A stretch of 64,000 bases of DNA from positions 1,674,001-1,738,000 of the forward strand of contig NZ_CP028960.1 in the NCBI RefSeq assembly GCF_003071365.1, given 5' to 3'. Within the stretch, counting starts at the first letter, position 1. The number at the start of each line of letters is the position of its first letter. A program made the translations under genes and the position numbers. The DNA is from Methyloceanibacter sp. wino2 (GTDB taxonomy: Bacteria > Pseudomonadota > Alphaproteobacteria > Rhizobiales > Methyloligellaceae). A model generated the notes under the pieces. The model did no database searches. It was not told where the DNA came from and worked only from the letters and a program-made list of their open reading frames with translations. Shown here piece by piece: positions 1-9,449 of this stretch.

Positions 1-1
1 A

Positions 2-1348
2 CCGCAGGGGGTGCGCAAGACGCAGTTCCGCTTGCGCGACTGGGGCATCTCCCGCCAGCGCTATTGGGGCTGTCCCATCCCCATGATCCATTGCGAGACC
101 TGCGGGCTCGTGCCGGTGCCGGACGAGGATCTGCCCGTCAAGCTGCCCGAGGACGTAACCTTCGACGTGCCCGGCAATCCGCTCGACCGGCATCCCACCT
201 GGAAGAAGGTGTCCTGTCCCAAATGCGGCGGCGCGGCGACGCGCGAGACCGACACCATGGATACGTTCGTCGATTCGTCCTGGTACTTCGCGCGGTTCTG
301 TTCGCCGCGGGCCAGCGTGCCGACCGACACGAACGCGGTCGGCTATTGGCTGCCCGTGGACCAATATATCGGCGGCGTCGAGCACGCGATTCTGCATCTG
401 CTCTATGCGCGCTTCTTCACGCGCGCCATGCACAAGACCGGACACGTGGCGCTCGACGAGCCCTTCCAGGGCCTGTTCACCCAAGGCATGGTCACCCACG
501 AGACCTACAAGGACGAGGACGGCAAGTGGCTGTTCCCGGAAGACGTCGCCACGCGCGACGGAAAGTCCGTACACGTCTCAACCGGCGCGCCCGTCACGGT
601 CGGCGCCGTCGAATCGATGTCGAAGTCGAAGAAGAACGTCGTCGATCCGGACAGCATCATCGGGACCTACGGCGCCGATACGGCCCGGTGGTTCATGCTC
701 TCCGATACCCCACCCGAGCGCGACATCGAGTGGACCACGGGCGGCGTCGACGGCGCCCACCGGTTCCTGCAGCGCATCTGGCGCCTCGCCGGCGAGGCGG
801 CGCAGAAGGGCGCCGCTGCCGGAACCGCCTGTCCGGCGGACTTGGACGGCAACGCGCTTGCCCTGCGCCGGGCGACCCACAAGACCATCGCGGCGGTCAC
901 GAGCGCCGTCGAGCGGCTGCGATTCAACTCGGCCGTGGCACAGATCTACGAGCTGGCCGGTACCCTTTCCTCGGCGCTGCAGGCCGAAGCCCCAAGCGAG
1001 GGGGTCAAATTCGCGATTCGCGAGGCTGCCGAGGCTCTGGTGCGGGTGGCAGCGCCCATGGTGCCGCACTTGGCCGAGGAATGCTGGAAAATCATGGGAA
1101 ATCAAGGCCTTGTGGCCGAACAGGCCTGGCCCGAGGCCGAGTCCTCATTGTTGACCGAAGATTCGGTCACAATCGCCGTCCAGGTGAATGGCAAGAGGCG
1201 AGGCGAATTGACGATTGCGCGCGACGCCTCGAAAGAAGATATTGAGGCTGCGGCGCTTGCGCTGGCTCCGGTCGCGCGCGCCATTGAGGGACGGGAAATT
1301 CGGAAGATCGTGGTCGTACCACAGAGGATCGTCAATGTGGTCGCGTAG
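2..1348 (+). CDS. leuS: Leucyl-tRNA synthetase, C-terminal part (5' end outside window)
   Basis: This cytoplasmic enzyme charges tRNA-Leu with leucine using ATP. About 449 codons are present, roughly the C-terminal half of a protein normally near 860 residues, and the reading frame is open at the left edge. Visible class I features are the segment [18 protein letters not shown], the cysteine pair CPKCGG of the zinc-like insert, [10 protein letters not shown] in the catalytic core and the KMSKS loop as SMSKSKKN, followed by the anticodon-binding and C-terminal domains. The stop overlaps the start of lptE by 14 bases, so leuS, lptE and probably holA are co-transcribed. This order is usual in Rhizobiales. 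Confidence 0.97.
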   Translation, partial: PQGVRKTQFRLRDWGISRQRYWGCPIPMIHCETCGLVPVPDEDLPVKLPEDVTFDVPGNPLDRHPTWKKVSCPKCGGAATRETDTMDTFVDSSWYFARFCSPRASVPTDTNAVGYWLPVDQYIGGVEHAILHLLYARFFTRAMHKTGHVALDEPFQGLFTQGMVTHETYKDEDGKWLFPEDVATRDGKSVHVSTGAPVTVGAVESMSKSKKNVVDPDSIIGTYGADTARWFMLSDTPPERDIEWTTGGVDGAHRFLQRIWRLAGEAAQKGAAAGTACPADLDGNALALRRATHKTIAAVTSAVERLRFNSAVAQIYELAGTLSSALQAEAPSEGVKFAIREAAEALVRVAAPMVPHLAEECWKIMGNQGLVAEQAWPEAESSLLTEDSVTIAVQVNGKRRGELTIARDASKEDIEAAALALAPVARAIEGREIRKIVVVPQRIVNVVA

Positions 1349-1859
1349 TCGCGCATTCGCTGTTGTCGCGGTAGCCGCCATCGCCGGGCTGGGCCTGGCG
1401 GGCTGCGGATTCCAGCCGCTGTACGGCAGCAATACAACGACCGCCTCCGGGGCACGGCTTTCGGAGGCGATGTCGGCGGTCGACGTGCAGCCGATCCCCG
1501 GCCGTGTCGGGCAGAAGGTCCGCAACGAGCTGATCTTCTCGAACACCGGCGGCGGCGCCGCGCCGACCCCCCGCTACCAGCTCAAGATTGCCCTGAAAGA
1601 GCGCGACATTCAGCAGCTCGTGCAGGTGACCGGTAACGCGCAAGGGCAGGTCTACCAGCTCCAGGCCACGTATAGGCTCACGGACATCGCCACCGGCAAG
1701 GTCATCCACGAAGGCAAGGCCGTTTCGCGGGCGCCGTACACGCGCTTCCAGGAAGTGTTCGCGAATGTGCGGGCCCGGTACAACGCCGAGGACCGCGCCG
1801 CCGAGACGGTCTCGCAAAGCATCAAGAGCCAACTCGCGGCCTACCTTGCGACCACGTAG
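1335..1859 (+). CDS. lptE: LPS-assembly lipoprotein LptE
   Basis: LptE is an outer-membrane lipoprotein that plugs the LptD barrel and helps insert lipopolysaccharide into the outer leaflet. The 174-residue product begins with a charged stretch and a hydrophobic segment ending in the lipobox LAGC, with Cys24 as the predicted lipidated residue, followed by GFQPLYG, a motif typical of alphaproteobacterial LptE. The ATG at 1335 was chosen because it places the signal peptide correctly; a longer frame to 1215 is only overlap with leuS. Sequence identity in this family is low, so the call rests on lipobox, size and position between leuS and holA. Confidence 0.88.
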   Translation: MWSRSRAFAVVAVAAIAGLGLAGCGFQPLYGSNTTTASGARLSEAMSAVDVQPIPGRVGQKVRNELIFSNTGGGAAPTPRYQLKIALKERDIQQLVQVTGNAQGQVYQLQATYRLTDIATGKVIHEGKAVSRAPYTRFQEVFANVRARYNAEDRAAETVSQSIKSQLAAYLATT

Positions 1860-1955
1860 CCAGCCTCACCGGCCCGGCGGCGTTCTCATGATTTGCGGGC
1901 GGTCACGCCCCGTGCTGGCTTGAGCCCGAGTTTGAGCCCATGATTCCTTGGTCCC

Positions 1956-2957
1956 ATGGTCGCCTATAAAGCCGCCACCGTTTCACGATTCCTCCGGTCT
2001 CCGGATCCCGCGTGCCGGGCCATGCTGGTCTATGGGCCCGATGCCGGGCTCGTGTCGGAGCGGGCGGCCGCTCTCGCCAAGACTCTGGCCGACAGACTAG
2101 GCAAGGACGCCGAGGTGGTCCGCCTGGACGACCGGGACTTCGCGGAGGATCCGGCCCGGCTGGAGGTCGAATGCAGGACGCGATCCATGTTCGCCTCCGG
2201 CAAGGTCGTGCGGGCGAAGGCCGGAGCCAAACTCGACGTCGCCGCGCTCAAGGCCCTGTTCTCGGAGCCTTTCGACAATCCCCTCGTCATCGAGGCGGGA
2301 AATCTCCGGCCCGATTCGGCGCTACGGAAGCTGTTCGAGAAGCATGCCGAGGCCGCTGCCCTGCCCTGCTATGCGGACGAGCGGGGCCTATCGGAGCTGA
2401 TCGAGACGGAACTCGCCAAGAGCCATTTGTCCATCGACCGTGAGACCAAGGCCTATCTGATGGGACGCCTCGGGGCCGACCAGGCGCTGTCGCGGGGCGA
2501 GGTCGCCAAGCTCGCCCTCTATGCGCAAGGCGCGGAACAGGTCACTCATGACGACGTCGCCGCCATCGTCGGGGACGCGTCGGAGATCGCCCTCGACAAT
2601 TTCGTCTACGCCGTGAGTGCCGGCGATGCCGCAAAGGCTTTGCGCGAACTCAACCGGCTGGCCGCGTCGGGCACGGACCGCACCGTGGCCCTCGGCGCCT
2701 TGTCGCGCCATTTCACCAAGCTCTACCTCGTCGCCACCCACAAGGGCACGATCGAGGACGGCGCCAAGAAGCTGCGGCCGCCACTGCACTACAAGCAGCG
2801 GGACGTGTTTCTCAGCCATTGCCGCAAATGGGGCGCCCGGCGGCTGGCGAGCACCCTGCCCTTGATTCAAGAGGCCGTGCGCCGGACCCGGCGGTCGCCT
2901 GACCTTGGGCCGGCCTTTGGCGAACGGCTTCTGTTGGCGCTCGCGTCAAAGGTTTGA
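1956..2957 (+). CDS. holA: DNA polymerase III delta subunit
   Basis: HolA opens the beta sliding clamp as part of the clamp loader during chromosome replication. The 333-residue protein has the family layout: an N-terminal AAA-like domain with LVYGPDAGLVSERA where the Walker A region would lie but degenerate, as known for delta subunits, then helical domains ending in a C-terminal clamp-loader collar. It lies 96 bases after lptE in the conserved leuS-lptE-holA order. The ATG at 1956 starts MVAYKAATVSRFL, a usual N-terminus in this group. No competing identity is likely. Confidence 0.93.
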   Translation: MVAYKAATVSRFLRSPDPACRAMLVYGPDAGLVSERAAALAKTLADRLGKDAEVVRLDDRDFAEDPARLEVECRTRSMFASGKVVRAKAGAKLDVAALKALFSEPFDNPLVIEAGNLRPDSALRKLFEKHAEAAALPCYADERGLSELIETELAKSHLSIDRETKAYLMGRLGADQALSRGEVAKLALYAQGAEQVTHDDVAAIVGDASEIALDNFVYAVSAGDAAKALRELNRLAASGTDRTVALGALSRHFTKLYLVATHKGTIEDGAKKLRPPLHYKQRDVFLSHCRKWGARRLASTLPLIQEAVRRTRRSPDLGPAFGERLLLALASKV

Positions 2958-3013
2958 CGCCGCGCCTGCGCGTTCTTATTCAGTAGGCGACTTCACTTAC
3001 AGAGGGATGCGCA

Positions 3014-3601
3014 ATGGAGCACCAGGCTGCCGGACAGGACCCCGCGACGTTCGAGCGCCGCAACAAGCTCTTCATGCTGTTGCAGGCGAAGGCCTTCCGG
3101 CGCGGGAAGGTGGTCCTCGCCTCGGGCAAGGAGAGCACCTACTACTTCGATATGAAGCCGGCGATGCTCGACCCGGACGGCGCGGCGCTGATGGCCGAGC
3201 TTATTCTTCAGGAGCTCGAGGGCATCGAGGCGGACGCCGTCGGCGGGCTCGAGATGGGCGCCGTTCCCTTGATCGCGCCTGTCGCCATGAAGTCTCCCGC
3301 CTATGGGCGCTACCTGCCCGGCTTCTTCGTGCGCAAAGCGGTCAAGGACCACGGCACCAAGAAGCGCGTCGACGGAAATGACATCACAGGGAAGACGGTC
3401 GTCATTCTCGAAGACGTAACGACGACGGGCGGCTCCGCCATGGATGCGGTCAAGGTCGTCGAGGACGCCGGCGCCAAGGTGTCCCTGGTCATCTCGATCC
3501 TCGACCGTGGCGAAGGCGCGGCGGCGCTCTATGCCGGCGCAGGCGTTCCCTTCAAGTCTCTATTCAAGGCCGAAGAGTTTCTCGGCGCCGACGCGGCATA
3601 A
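3014..3601 (+). CDS. pyrE: Orotate phosphoribosyltransferase
   Basis: PyrE joins orotate to PRPP to make orotidine monophosphate in pyrimidine synthesis. The 195-residue product shows the phosphoribosyl-pyrophosphate binding motif VVILEDVTTTGGS near residues 133-145, the catalytic lysine-rich loop around FFVRKAVKDHGTKKR, and the early ASGKESTYYFDMK segment binding orotate. A Shine-Dalgarno-like AGAGGG precedes the ATG at 3014. The gene sits between holA and parB, which are usually neighbours in Rhizobiales, and points toward parB. Confidence 0.95.
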   Translation: MEHQAAGQDPATFERRNKLFMLLQAKAFRRGKVVLASGKESTYYFDMKPAMLDPDGAALMAELILQELEGIEADAVGGLEMGAVPLIAPVAMKSPAYGRYLPGFFVRKAVKDHGTKKRVDGNDITGKTVVILEDVTTTGGSAMDAVKVVEDAGAKVSLVISILDRGEGAAALYAGAGVPFKSLFKAEEFLGADAA

Positions 3602-3611
3602 CATCCGTATA

Positions 3612-3631
3612 CGTCGTATTTAGGAACGACG
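3612..3631. terminator. Short hairpin between convergent pyrE and parB
   Basis: CGTCGT at 3612-3617 can pair with ACGACG at 3626-3631 around an eight-base loop, in the 37-base gap between the convergent ends of pyrE and parB. It could act as a bidirectional terminator, but the stem is only six pairs and the following bases are not a clear T run, so this is weak. Confidence 0.3.
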
Positions 3632-3638
3632 ATTGCGG

Positions 3639-4505
3639 CTAGCGGCCGGGTGTGCGCATGAGCCGTTCGCGCAAGTCTTCGAGCTGATCGAAATTCGTGT
3701 AGCGAATGCGCAGCTCGCCGCGTTCGCCGCGTCCGCTCTTGATCTCGACACGCAGGCCCAGCGCCTCGTGCAGCTCCGTCTCGGCGGCGCGCGTATTGGC
3801 GTCCTTGCCGGCCTTGGCTTTCGTCTTGCCCTTGGCCTTTTGTTCCTGGGCCAGCGCCTCCACCTGGCGCACGGTCAGGCCTTCCTTGACGATACGCTCG
3901 GCAAGCTGCGCGGCATCATCGCGCCCGATCAGCGCGCGGGCGTGACCTGCACTGAGATCGCCATTGCGGACAAGGTCACGGACAGCCTTGGGCAACTTCA
4001 GTAGGCGGAGCGTATTGGCAAGGTGACTGCGGCTCTTGCCGATGACCTTGGACAGGTCTTCCTGGGTGTAGTCGTGACCGTCCATGAGCGCCTGATAGCC
4101 CTCGCCCTCTTCGATGGCGTTGAGGTCCTCGCGCTGAACGTTCTCGATGATCGCGATCTCGATCGCTTCCTTATCCGTCAGTGTACGGATGATAACGGGA
4201 ACCTCGTGGAGGTTGGCCCGCTGGGCCGCGCGCCAGCGGCGCTCGCCGGCGACGATCTCGTATTTGTCGGTTCCCTTCGGCCGCACGACGAGCGGCTGCA
4301 CCAGACCGCGCTCGCGAATGGACGCCGCGAGCTCATCGAGCTGGGCATCGGGGAAGTCGCGCCGCGGGTTGTAGGAACTCGCCTTGAGCGCCGATAGAGC
4401 CACGGTTCGCTGATCCTCGGAAGCGAGCGGGGCTCCCGTCGGCTCGTCTCCGATGAGGGAGGCGAGGCTCCGGCCCAATCGCTTCTTCTGTGCGCTCACT
4501 GCCAT
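3639..4505 (-). CDS. parB: Chromosome-partitioning protein ParB
   Basis: ParB is a CTP-dependent clamp that loads on parS centromere sites, spreads and guides origin segregation with ParA. The 288-residue protein has the N-terminal ParB/Sulfiredoxin domain with GERRWRAAQRA, the CTP-binding box, the helix-turn-helix stretch TQEDLSKVIGKSRSHLANTL, and a short basic linker before the C-terminal dimer domain. The start at 4505 gives MAVSAQKKRLGRSLASLIGD, the usual basic N-terminus; the frame stays open further upstream without similarity. It follows parA after a 43-base gap, so the two form an operon, and parS-like sites lie nearby. Confidence 0.96.
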   Translation of the reverse strand: MAVSAQKKRLGRSLASLIGDEPTGAPLASEDQRTVALSALKASSYNPRRDFPDAQLDELAASIRERGLVQPLVVRPKGTDKYEIVAGERRWRAAQRANLHEVPVIIRTLTDKEAIEIAIIENVQREDLNAIEEGEGYQALMDGHDYTQEDLSKVIGKSRSHLANTLRLLKLPKAVRDLVRNGDLSAGHARALIGRDDAAQLAERIVKEGLTVRQVEALAQEQKAKGKTKAKAGKDANTRAAETELHEALGLRVEIKSGRGERGELRIRYTNFDQLEDLRERLMRTPGR

Positions 4506-4548
4506 CTTCTTGGTCTCCAGTTCCGGACGGCATTGGGCCGCCCCCGCA

Positions 4549-5352
4549 TCATGCCGCCTTGATCCGCCGCTCGCGCTCGATGACCTCCGAGGCGAGCTGG
4601 ATATAGGCTTGGCTTCCACTGCACTTGTAATCGTAGAGAAGAACGGGTTTGCCGTGCGACGGCGACTCGGCCACGCGCACGTTCCGGGGGATCACGGTCG
4701 TGTAGACCTTGTCGCCGAGGACATCCCGCACGTCCTGCACCACCTGATCCGACAGGCTGGTGCGCTGGTCGTACATCGTCAGCACCACGCCATGGATGCG
4801 CAGCTTCGGATTGAGCCGGCCGCGGATCTCCTCGACGGTGCTCAAGAGCTGCGCCAGACCCTCCAAGGCAAAGAACTCGCATTGCAGCGGCACCAGCACG
4901 GCGTCTGCCGCCGCCAAGGCATTCAGGGTCAGAAGGTTGAGTGAGGGCGGGCAGTCGATCAGCACATAGGTGGTGCGGGCATCGTCGGTCTCGCTGGCCG
5001 CAAGCTCGGCGAAGCAATCGCGTAGACGGTAGTGTTTGCCGCTGCTTTCGCCGACCTCCCGCTCGAACGACATCAGATCGATGGTCGCCGGGATGATCGA
5101 CAGGCGCGGAACATGCGTCGCGACCTTGGCGTCGAGGATCGAGGAGTCGCCCGTGAGAACGTCGAAGGTCGAGTGTTCGCGCTGTTCGATCCCGAGCCCC
5201 GTGGAGGCATTGCCTTGCGGATCGAGATCGACGATCAGCACGCGTTCGCCGACGGCGGCGAGGGCGGTGCCGAGATTGATCGCGGTGGTGGTCTTGCCGA
5301 CGCCGCCCTTCTGATTGGCGAGTGCGATGACGCGCATGGCGTTCCGGCTCAT
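4549..5352 (-). CDS. parA: Chromosome-partitioning ATPase ParA
   Basis: ParA is a deviant Walker-type ATPase that binds the nucleoid non-specifically and moves ParB-parS complexes. The 267-residue product has the deviant Walker A motif KGGVGKTT with signature lysine 15, the LIVDLDPQGNAS motif, and LIDCPPSLNLLT. The chosen start at 5352 is the one whose ATG overlaps the rsmG stop as ATGA, indicating translational coupling; an upstream extension to 5439 lies inside rsmG. It belongs to the mnmG-rsmG-parA-parB run on the minus strand. Confidence 0.96.
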   Translation of the reverse strand: MSRNAMRVIALANQKGGVGKTTTAINLGTALAAVGERVLIVDLDPQGNASTGLGIEQREHSTFDVLTGDSSILDAKVATHVPRLSIIPATIDLMSFEREVGESSGKHYRLRDCFAELAASETDDARTTYVLIDCPPSLNLLTLNALAAADAVLVPLQCEFFALEGLAQLLSTVEEIRGRLNPKLRIHGVVLTMYDQRTSLSDQVVQDVRDVLGDKVYTTVIPRNVRVAESPSHGKPVLLYDYKCSGSQAYIQLASEVIERERRIKAA

Positions 5353-6014
5353 GCGGGCCTCCCGCGCAGGTTCGTGATCTCGACAATCCGCGCGTCGTCT
5401 GCGGTCATGCTGGGATGGCACGCATGATCGAAGCTCCACCGGTCTTGGGCGGAGGCGATCTCGGCTTCTGTCTCGCGGCCTTTCAGGAACAGCCCCCGGG
5501 TTTCACCTCGCAGAAACGGCTCTGCAAGCTCCAAGAGACGGGGCAGCGGCGCGAGCGCGCGGGCGCTGACCACGTCCAGCCTTAGGCTTTGGGCGTTTTC
5601 GGCAAACTGTTCAATACGCATCGCGTGAATGTCCACAGGGGCCTCAACGGCCCGAGCGACCTGGCCGAGGAACGCGCATTTTTTGTGATTCGATTCAACG
5701 AGATGCATGCGGAAGTCCGGATCGCCGGTTCGAAGGATGGCGACGACCATTCCTGGAAAGCCGCCGCCCGATCCTAGATCGAGCCAGAGTCGTGCTTTCG
5801 GTGCAAGCCCTGAAAGCTGTGCTGAGTCGGCCAGGTGGCGGCTCCAGACGTCGGGAAGCGTGGAGGGGGCGACGAGATTCGTCGTTTTCTGCCAGTGCTC
5901 CAGGAGCTCCACAAAGCGCTCTAGCCTGTGGATTGTTTCATGTGAAACTTTAAAGGTTTCGGCGAACGATTCCGCACTCGAGGCGAGGGCGCCGCGCTTA
6001 GTGTCCGCACTCAT
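5349..6014 (-). CDS. rsmG: 16S rRNA (guanine-527-N7)-methyltransferase
   Basis: RsmG (GidB) methylates G527 of 16S rRNA with S-adenosylmethionine. The 221-residue protein carries the Rossmann motif [13 protein letters not shown] and the family segment [19 protein letters not shown]. Its ATG overlaps the mnmG stop as ATGA, and its own stop overlaps the parA start in the same way, so translation of mnmG, rsmG and parA is probably coupled. Upstream frame extension to 6332 is overlap with mnmG. A parS-like palindrome lies inside its 5' coding part. Confidence 0.95.
   Translation of the reverse strand: MSADTKRGALASSAESFAETFKVSHETIHRLERFVELLEHWQKTTNLVAPSTLPDVWSRHLADSAQLSGLAPKARLWLDLGSGGGFPGMVVAILRTGDPDFRMHLVESNHKKCAFLGQVARAVEAPVDIHAMRIEQFAENAQSLRLDVVSARALAPLPRLLELAEPFLRGETRGLFLKGRETEAEIASAQDRWSFDHACHPSMTADDARIVEITNLRGRPA
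5934..5949. promoter_or_regulatory. parS-like ParB binding site (inside rsmG)
   Basis: The 16-base sequence TGTTTCATGTGAAACT differs at two positions from the widely conserved bacterial parS consensus TGTTTCACGTGAAACA. It is a near-palindrome within the rsmG coding sequence, downstream of three related sites in mnmG and the mnmG-mnmE gap. Function as a ParB nucleation site is inferred from match and location beside parAB. Confidence 0.7.
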
Positions 6015-7893
6015 GCGCTTTTCGCCGGTGCGCCTTTTTTCACATGGGCGAGGAGCAACATCAGCGCCGCCGGCGTCATCCCGTCGAGGCGCGCGGCTTG
6101 GCCGAGGCTCGCCGGCCGATGCCGGGTCAACTTCTGCCGGAGCTCGTTGGATAGCCCCGGAAGCGCCTCGTAGGAAAAGTCGGCGGGGATTGCGATCGCC
6201 TCGTCCTTGCGGAACGCGGCGACGTCCATTTCCTGCCGCGCGATATAGACCGCGTAGCGCGCATCGATCGCGAGTTGGTTCGCGATGGTCAGATCGAGCG
6301 CACCAATCTCCGGCCAAATATGCGTGAGACACGCCAGATCGATCTCCGGATAGCTTAAGAGATCGAAGGCGCTGCGCTTGCGCCCATCCCGATTGATGGT
6401 AAGCCCGGCCTTCGCGGCTTCAGTCGGTGTGAGCGTCAGGGCGCGGAGGAGTTCGGCACCCACCGCCAGACGTTCCGCCTTCGCCTCATAAGACCGGCGC
6501 CGCTCGGCGCCCACACAGCCCACGGCGATGCCGAGCGGCGTCAGCCGCTGGTCCGCGTTGTCGGCGCGGAGCATGAGCCGGTATTCCGCCCGCGAGGTGA
6601 ACATCCGGTAGGGCTCGGTGACGCCGCGCGTCACGAGATCGTCGATCATCACGCCGAGATAGCCGTCGGCCCGTGTCACGGCGAAGCGATCAAAGTCGCC
6701 CCCGCGACCTTCGCGGCATTGAGACCCGCAATGAGGCCTTGCGCGCCCGCTTCTTCGTATCCCGTGGTGCCGTTGATCTGGCCGGCGAGGAACAGCCCGC
6801 CCACGGCCTTGGTCTCGAGGCTCGGATGCAGCTCGCGCGGATCCACGTAGTCGTACTCGATCGCATAGCCCGGGCGTTTCACGTGAACGTTCTCGAGACC
6901 CGCGATGGTCTTCAGGAACGCATCCTGGACATCCTCGGGCAGGGAGGTCGAAATCCCGTTCGGGTAGACCGTGTCGTCGTCGAGGCCCTCCGGCTCCAGA
7001 AAGATCTGGTGGCTCGCCCGGTCCTTGAAGCGGACCACCTTGTCCTCGATGGAGGGGCAGTAGCGCGGGCCGACGCTCTCGATGGCGCCCGAATACATCG
7101 GCGCGCGCGAGAGGTTCGCCTCGATGATTCTGTGAGTCTCTTCAGACGTATAGGTGATGTGGCAGGGCACCTGCGGCGTCGTGATCGTCTCCGTGAGGAA
7201 CGAGAACGGCACCGGCGGCGTATCGCCGGGTTGTTCCTGCAACCGGTCCCAATCGATGCTTTTGCCGTCGAGGCGTGGGGGTGTCCCCGTCTTCAGGCGT
7301 CCCATGCGGAGCCCGAGGCCGTAGAGGCGCTCGGACAGACCCAGGGCGGGCGCCTCGCCCATGCGCCCGGCCGGAATGCGCGTGTCTCCGATATGAATGA
7401 GCCCGCGCAGGAACGTCCCGGTCGTCAGAACGACCGCCCCTGCGATAAACCGGCGGCAGTCGCCTGTGACGATGCCCGCCACGCGGTCCCCATCCACGAT
7501 GAGGTCCTCGGCGCCCGCCTCGATCACATGAAGATTGTCCGTGGCCGCGATGGCGGCCTGCATGGCCTGCCGGTAAAGCTTGCGGTCCGCCTGGGCGCGC
7601 GGCCCCTGCACCGCCGGCCCCTTACTCCGGTTCAGCATGCGGAACTGAATGCCTGCTGCGTCGGCGACCCGGCCCATCAGTCCGTCGAGCGCATCGATCT
7701 CGCGCACCAAGTGCCCCTTGCCCAAACCGCCGATGGCCGGATTGCAGGACATCTCGCCGATGGACGCCGCTTTGTGGGTGACCAAAGCCGTGCGCGCACC
7801 AAGCCGCGCGGCCGCAGCCGCGGCTTCGCAGCCGGCGTGGCCGCCGCCAATGACGATGACATCGAAAGTCTTGTGTGTAGGCGCGTCGCTCAT
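6011..7893 (-). CDS. mnmG: tRNA uridine-5-carboxymethylaminomethyl modification enzyme MnmG, apparent frameshift
   Basis: MnmG is the FAD-dependent partner of MnmE that adds carboxymethylaminomethyl to U34 of certain tRNAs. The N-terminal part (7893-6676) has the FAD motif [12 protein letters not shown] and runs to [17 protein letters not shown] before a stop; the rest continues in the next frame as [13 protein letters not shown] and [14 protein letters not shown] to a normal C-terminus. The frames join if one G is added to the five-base run at 6699-6703, giving [20 protein letters not shown] and about 627 residues. A base-calling deletion is the likeliest cause because the downstream half is intact and the gene is highly conserved. 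Confidence 0.93.
6875..6890. promoter_or_regulatory. Degenerate parS-like site (inside mnmG)
   Basis: CGTTTCACGTGAACGT keeps the complete central core TTTCACGTGAA of the parS palindrome but differs from the 16-base consensus at four outer positions. It lies between the stronger sites at 5934 and 7962 and may be a weak ParB site; coding constraint or chance is also possible. Confidence 0.4.
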
Positions 7894-7961
7894 GGGCGGT
7901 AAGTAGTCGTGAAACGCCCCCGCGTCAAAGCAGAGCCGTCGTCTCAGCAGCGCCCGACGGA

Positions 7962-7977
7962 TGTTTCACGTGAATCA
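7962..7977. promoter_or_regulatory. parS centromere site in the mnmG-mnmE gap
   Basis: TGTTTCACGTGAATCA matches the parS consensus TGTTTCACGTGAAACA at 15 of 16 positions. It lies in the 149-base non-coding gap between mnmE and mnmG, 23 bases from a second copy. This is the best candidate centromere in the window and a likely nucleation point for the ParB encoded 3.5 kb away. Confidence 0.82.
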
Positions 7978-7999
7978 TTCAGAGCGCGGCGCTCGGCAA

Positions 8000-8015
8000 C
8001 GTTTCACGTGAATCA
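8000..8015. promoter_or_regulatory. Second parS site in the mnmG-mnmE gap
   Basis: CGTTTCACGTGAATCA matches the parS consensus at 14 of 16 positions and shares its core and right half exactly with the copy at 7962. Start-to-start spacing is 38 bases. The pair occupies the upstream region of mnmG, so ParB binding might also affect the mnmG-rsmG-parAB promoter. Confidence 0.75.
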
Positions 8016-8042
8016 TTTCGGCAGGCGCGGGCGCCTTGCGCC

Positions 8043-9392
8043 CTATTTGCCGATGCAGAACTCGGAGAAGATGGCGCCCAGCACTTCTTCCACGTCGATC
8101 CGGCCCGTGAGACGCCCCAGATGGTGGGCGGCGATCCGAAGCTCCTCCGCCCGGAGCTCCGCATCAAGACCATGGTTAACAAATCGTTTCAGGGCGTCCC
8201 GAACTGACACAAGTTCGACCCGGTGCCGGGTTCGCGTGATCGGCGCGCCGCCCTGGACGTCGATACCCTCGCCCGCGCGCCGGCCCAGTTCGGCGACGAG
8301 CCCTTCGAGCCCCTCTCCCGTCTTGGCCGAGATTGTCAGCCCGGATGCGGGGCCACGCTCCGCACCCGAGACCAAATCCGATTTGTTGGTCACGGTCAGA
8401 ACAGGCACTTCACCAAAGCCCGGCGCAGGGACCGGATTCGACGATGCGCCGTCCACGATCCAAAGCACCAGGTCCGCCGCCTCCGCGCGCGAGACCGCAC
8501 GGCGGATACCCTCGCTCTCGACGGCGCCGCCGCCCTCGCGAAGCCCGGCCGTGTCCGCGACGATGATCGGCAAGCCGCCGATATCCAGATGCACCTCGAT
8601 CACGTCGCGTGTCGTGCCGGCCTCCTCCGAGACGATCGCGACGTCGCGCTTTGCCAGCGCATTCAGGATGGACGACTTGCCGGCGTTCGGCGGTCCCGCG
8701 ATGACCACGCGGAACCCGTCCCGCAGGCGCTCGCCGCTCTGGTCGGCGAGATGAGTCTCGATGCGCGGCAGCAGCCCCTGAACCACATCCACGGACAACC
8801 GCGTGGCGTCGTCGGCCACGTCCGCCTCGTCCGAAAAGTCCAGGCCCGCCTCCATAAGGCTCTGCGCCTTCAGGAGCTCGGCCCGCCAGCCCTCGTAGAG
8901 ATGCCGAAGCCCGCCTTCGGACTGGGCCAGAGCCTGACGCCGCTGCGCCTCGGTCTCGGCGCTGACGAGATCGGCCAGGCCCTCGACCTCGGTGAGATCC
9001 AACTTGCCGTTCTCGAAGGCCCGCCGGGCGAACTCGCCGGGCTCGGCAAGGCGCGTACCCACTGTGGCCAGCGCGGCCTCCACCACGGCCTTCACGACGG
9101 CACGGCCGCCATGAACTTGCAGCTCGGCCATGTCCTCGCCCGTGAAGCTGGCCGGACCCGGAAACCACAGCACCAGCCCACGATCGATTCCACCGATACG
9201 GCGCAAGGCAGCCTCACGTGGAACGGGCACCGATCCTATGAGGTGCTCCAGTACCGCACGCGTTTGCGGCCCGGAAATCCGAATGACCGCGACGGCGGCA
9301 ACCCCTGCGCCCGAGGCAAGGGCCACGATCGTCTCGCCGGACTGCGACGCTTCCGCCCGCCTGGCCTCGTCATGCGTGGGGCTATGCTTCAT
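8043..9392 (-). CDS. mnmE: tRNA modification GTPase MnmE
   Basis: MnmE is the GTPase partner of MnmG in wobble-uridine modification. The 449-residue protein has the N-terminal tetrahydrofolate-binding dimerisation domain ([15 protein letters not shown]), a helical domain, and an inserted G domain with G1 [10 protein letters not shown]2 TTRD, G3 DTAG and G4 NKSD. It ends in FCIGK, the conserved C-terminal FC(I/V)GK box whose cysteine is needed for activity. It reads toward mnmG across a 149-base gap that carries two parS sites, so it need not be in the same transcript. Confidence 0.96.
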   Translation of the reverse strand: MKHSPTHDEARRAEASQSGETIVALASGAGVAAVAVIRISGPQTRAVLEHLIGSVPVPREAALRRIGGIDRGLVLWFPGPASFTGEDMAELQVHGGRAVVKAVVEAALATVGTRLAEPGEFARRAFENGKLDLTEVEGLADLVSAETEAQRRQALAQSEGGLRHLYEGWRAELLKAQSLMEAGLDFSDEADVADDATRLSVDVVQGLLPRIETHLADQSGERLRDGFRVVIAGPPNAGKSSILNALAKRDVAIVSEEAGTTRDVIEVHLDIGGLPIIVADTAGLREGGGAVESEGIRRAVSRAEAADLVLWIVDGASSNPVPAPGFGEVPVLTVTNKSDLVSGAERGPASGLTISAKTGEGLEGLVAELGRRAGEGIDVQGGAPITRTRHRVELVSVRDALKRFVNHGLDAELRAEELRIAAHHLGRLTGRIDVEEVLGAIFSEFCIGK

Positions 9393-9449
9393 AGTCTATC
9401 GTACCCAAAGAATATCGAATTCGCGTCCACACGCGGACCGGAAGGCAGG

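Noticed and set aside
6673-7902. 409-codon plus-strand frame opposite mnmG
   Set aside because: It mirrors the mnmG frame and shows only arginine- and histidine-rich sequence without domain pattern.
8223-9449. Long plus-strand frame running into the DUF255 gene
   Set aside because: It is the antisense of mnmE, and the conserved thioredoxin protein starts at ATG 9450 with a ribosome site. High G+C makes such long antisense frames common.
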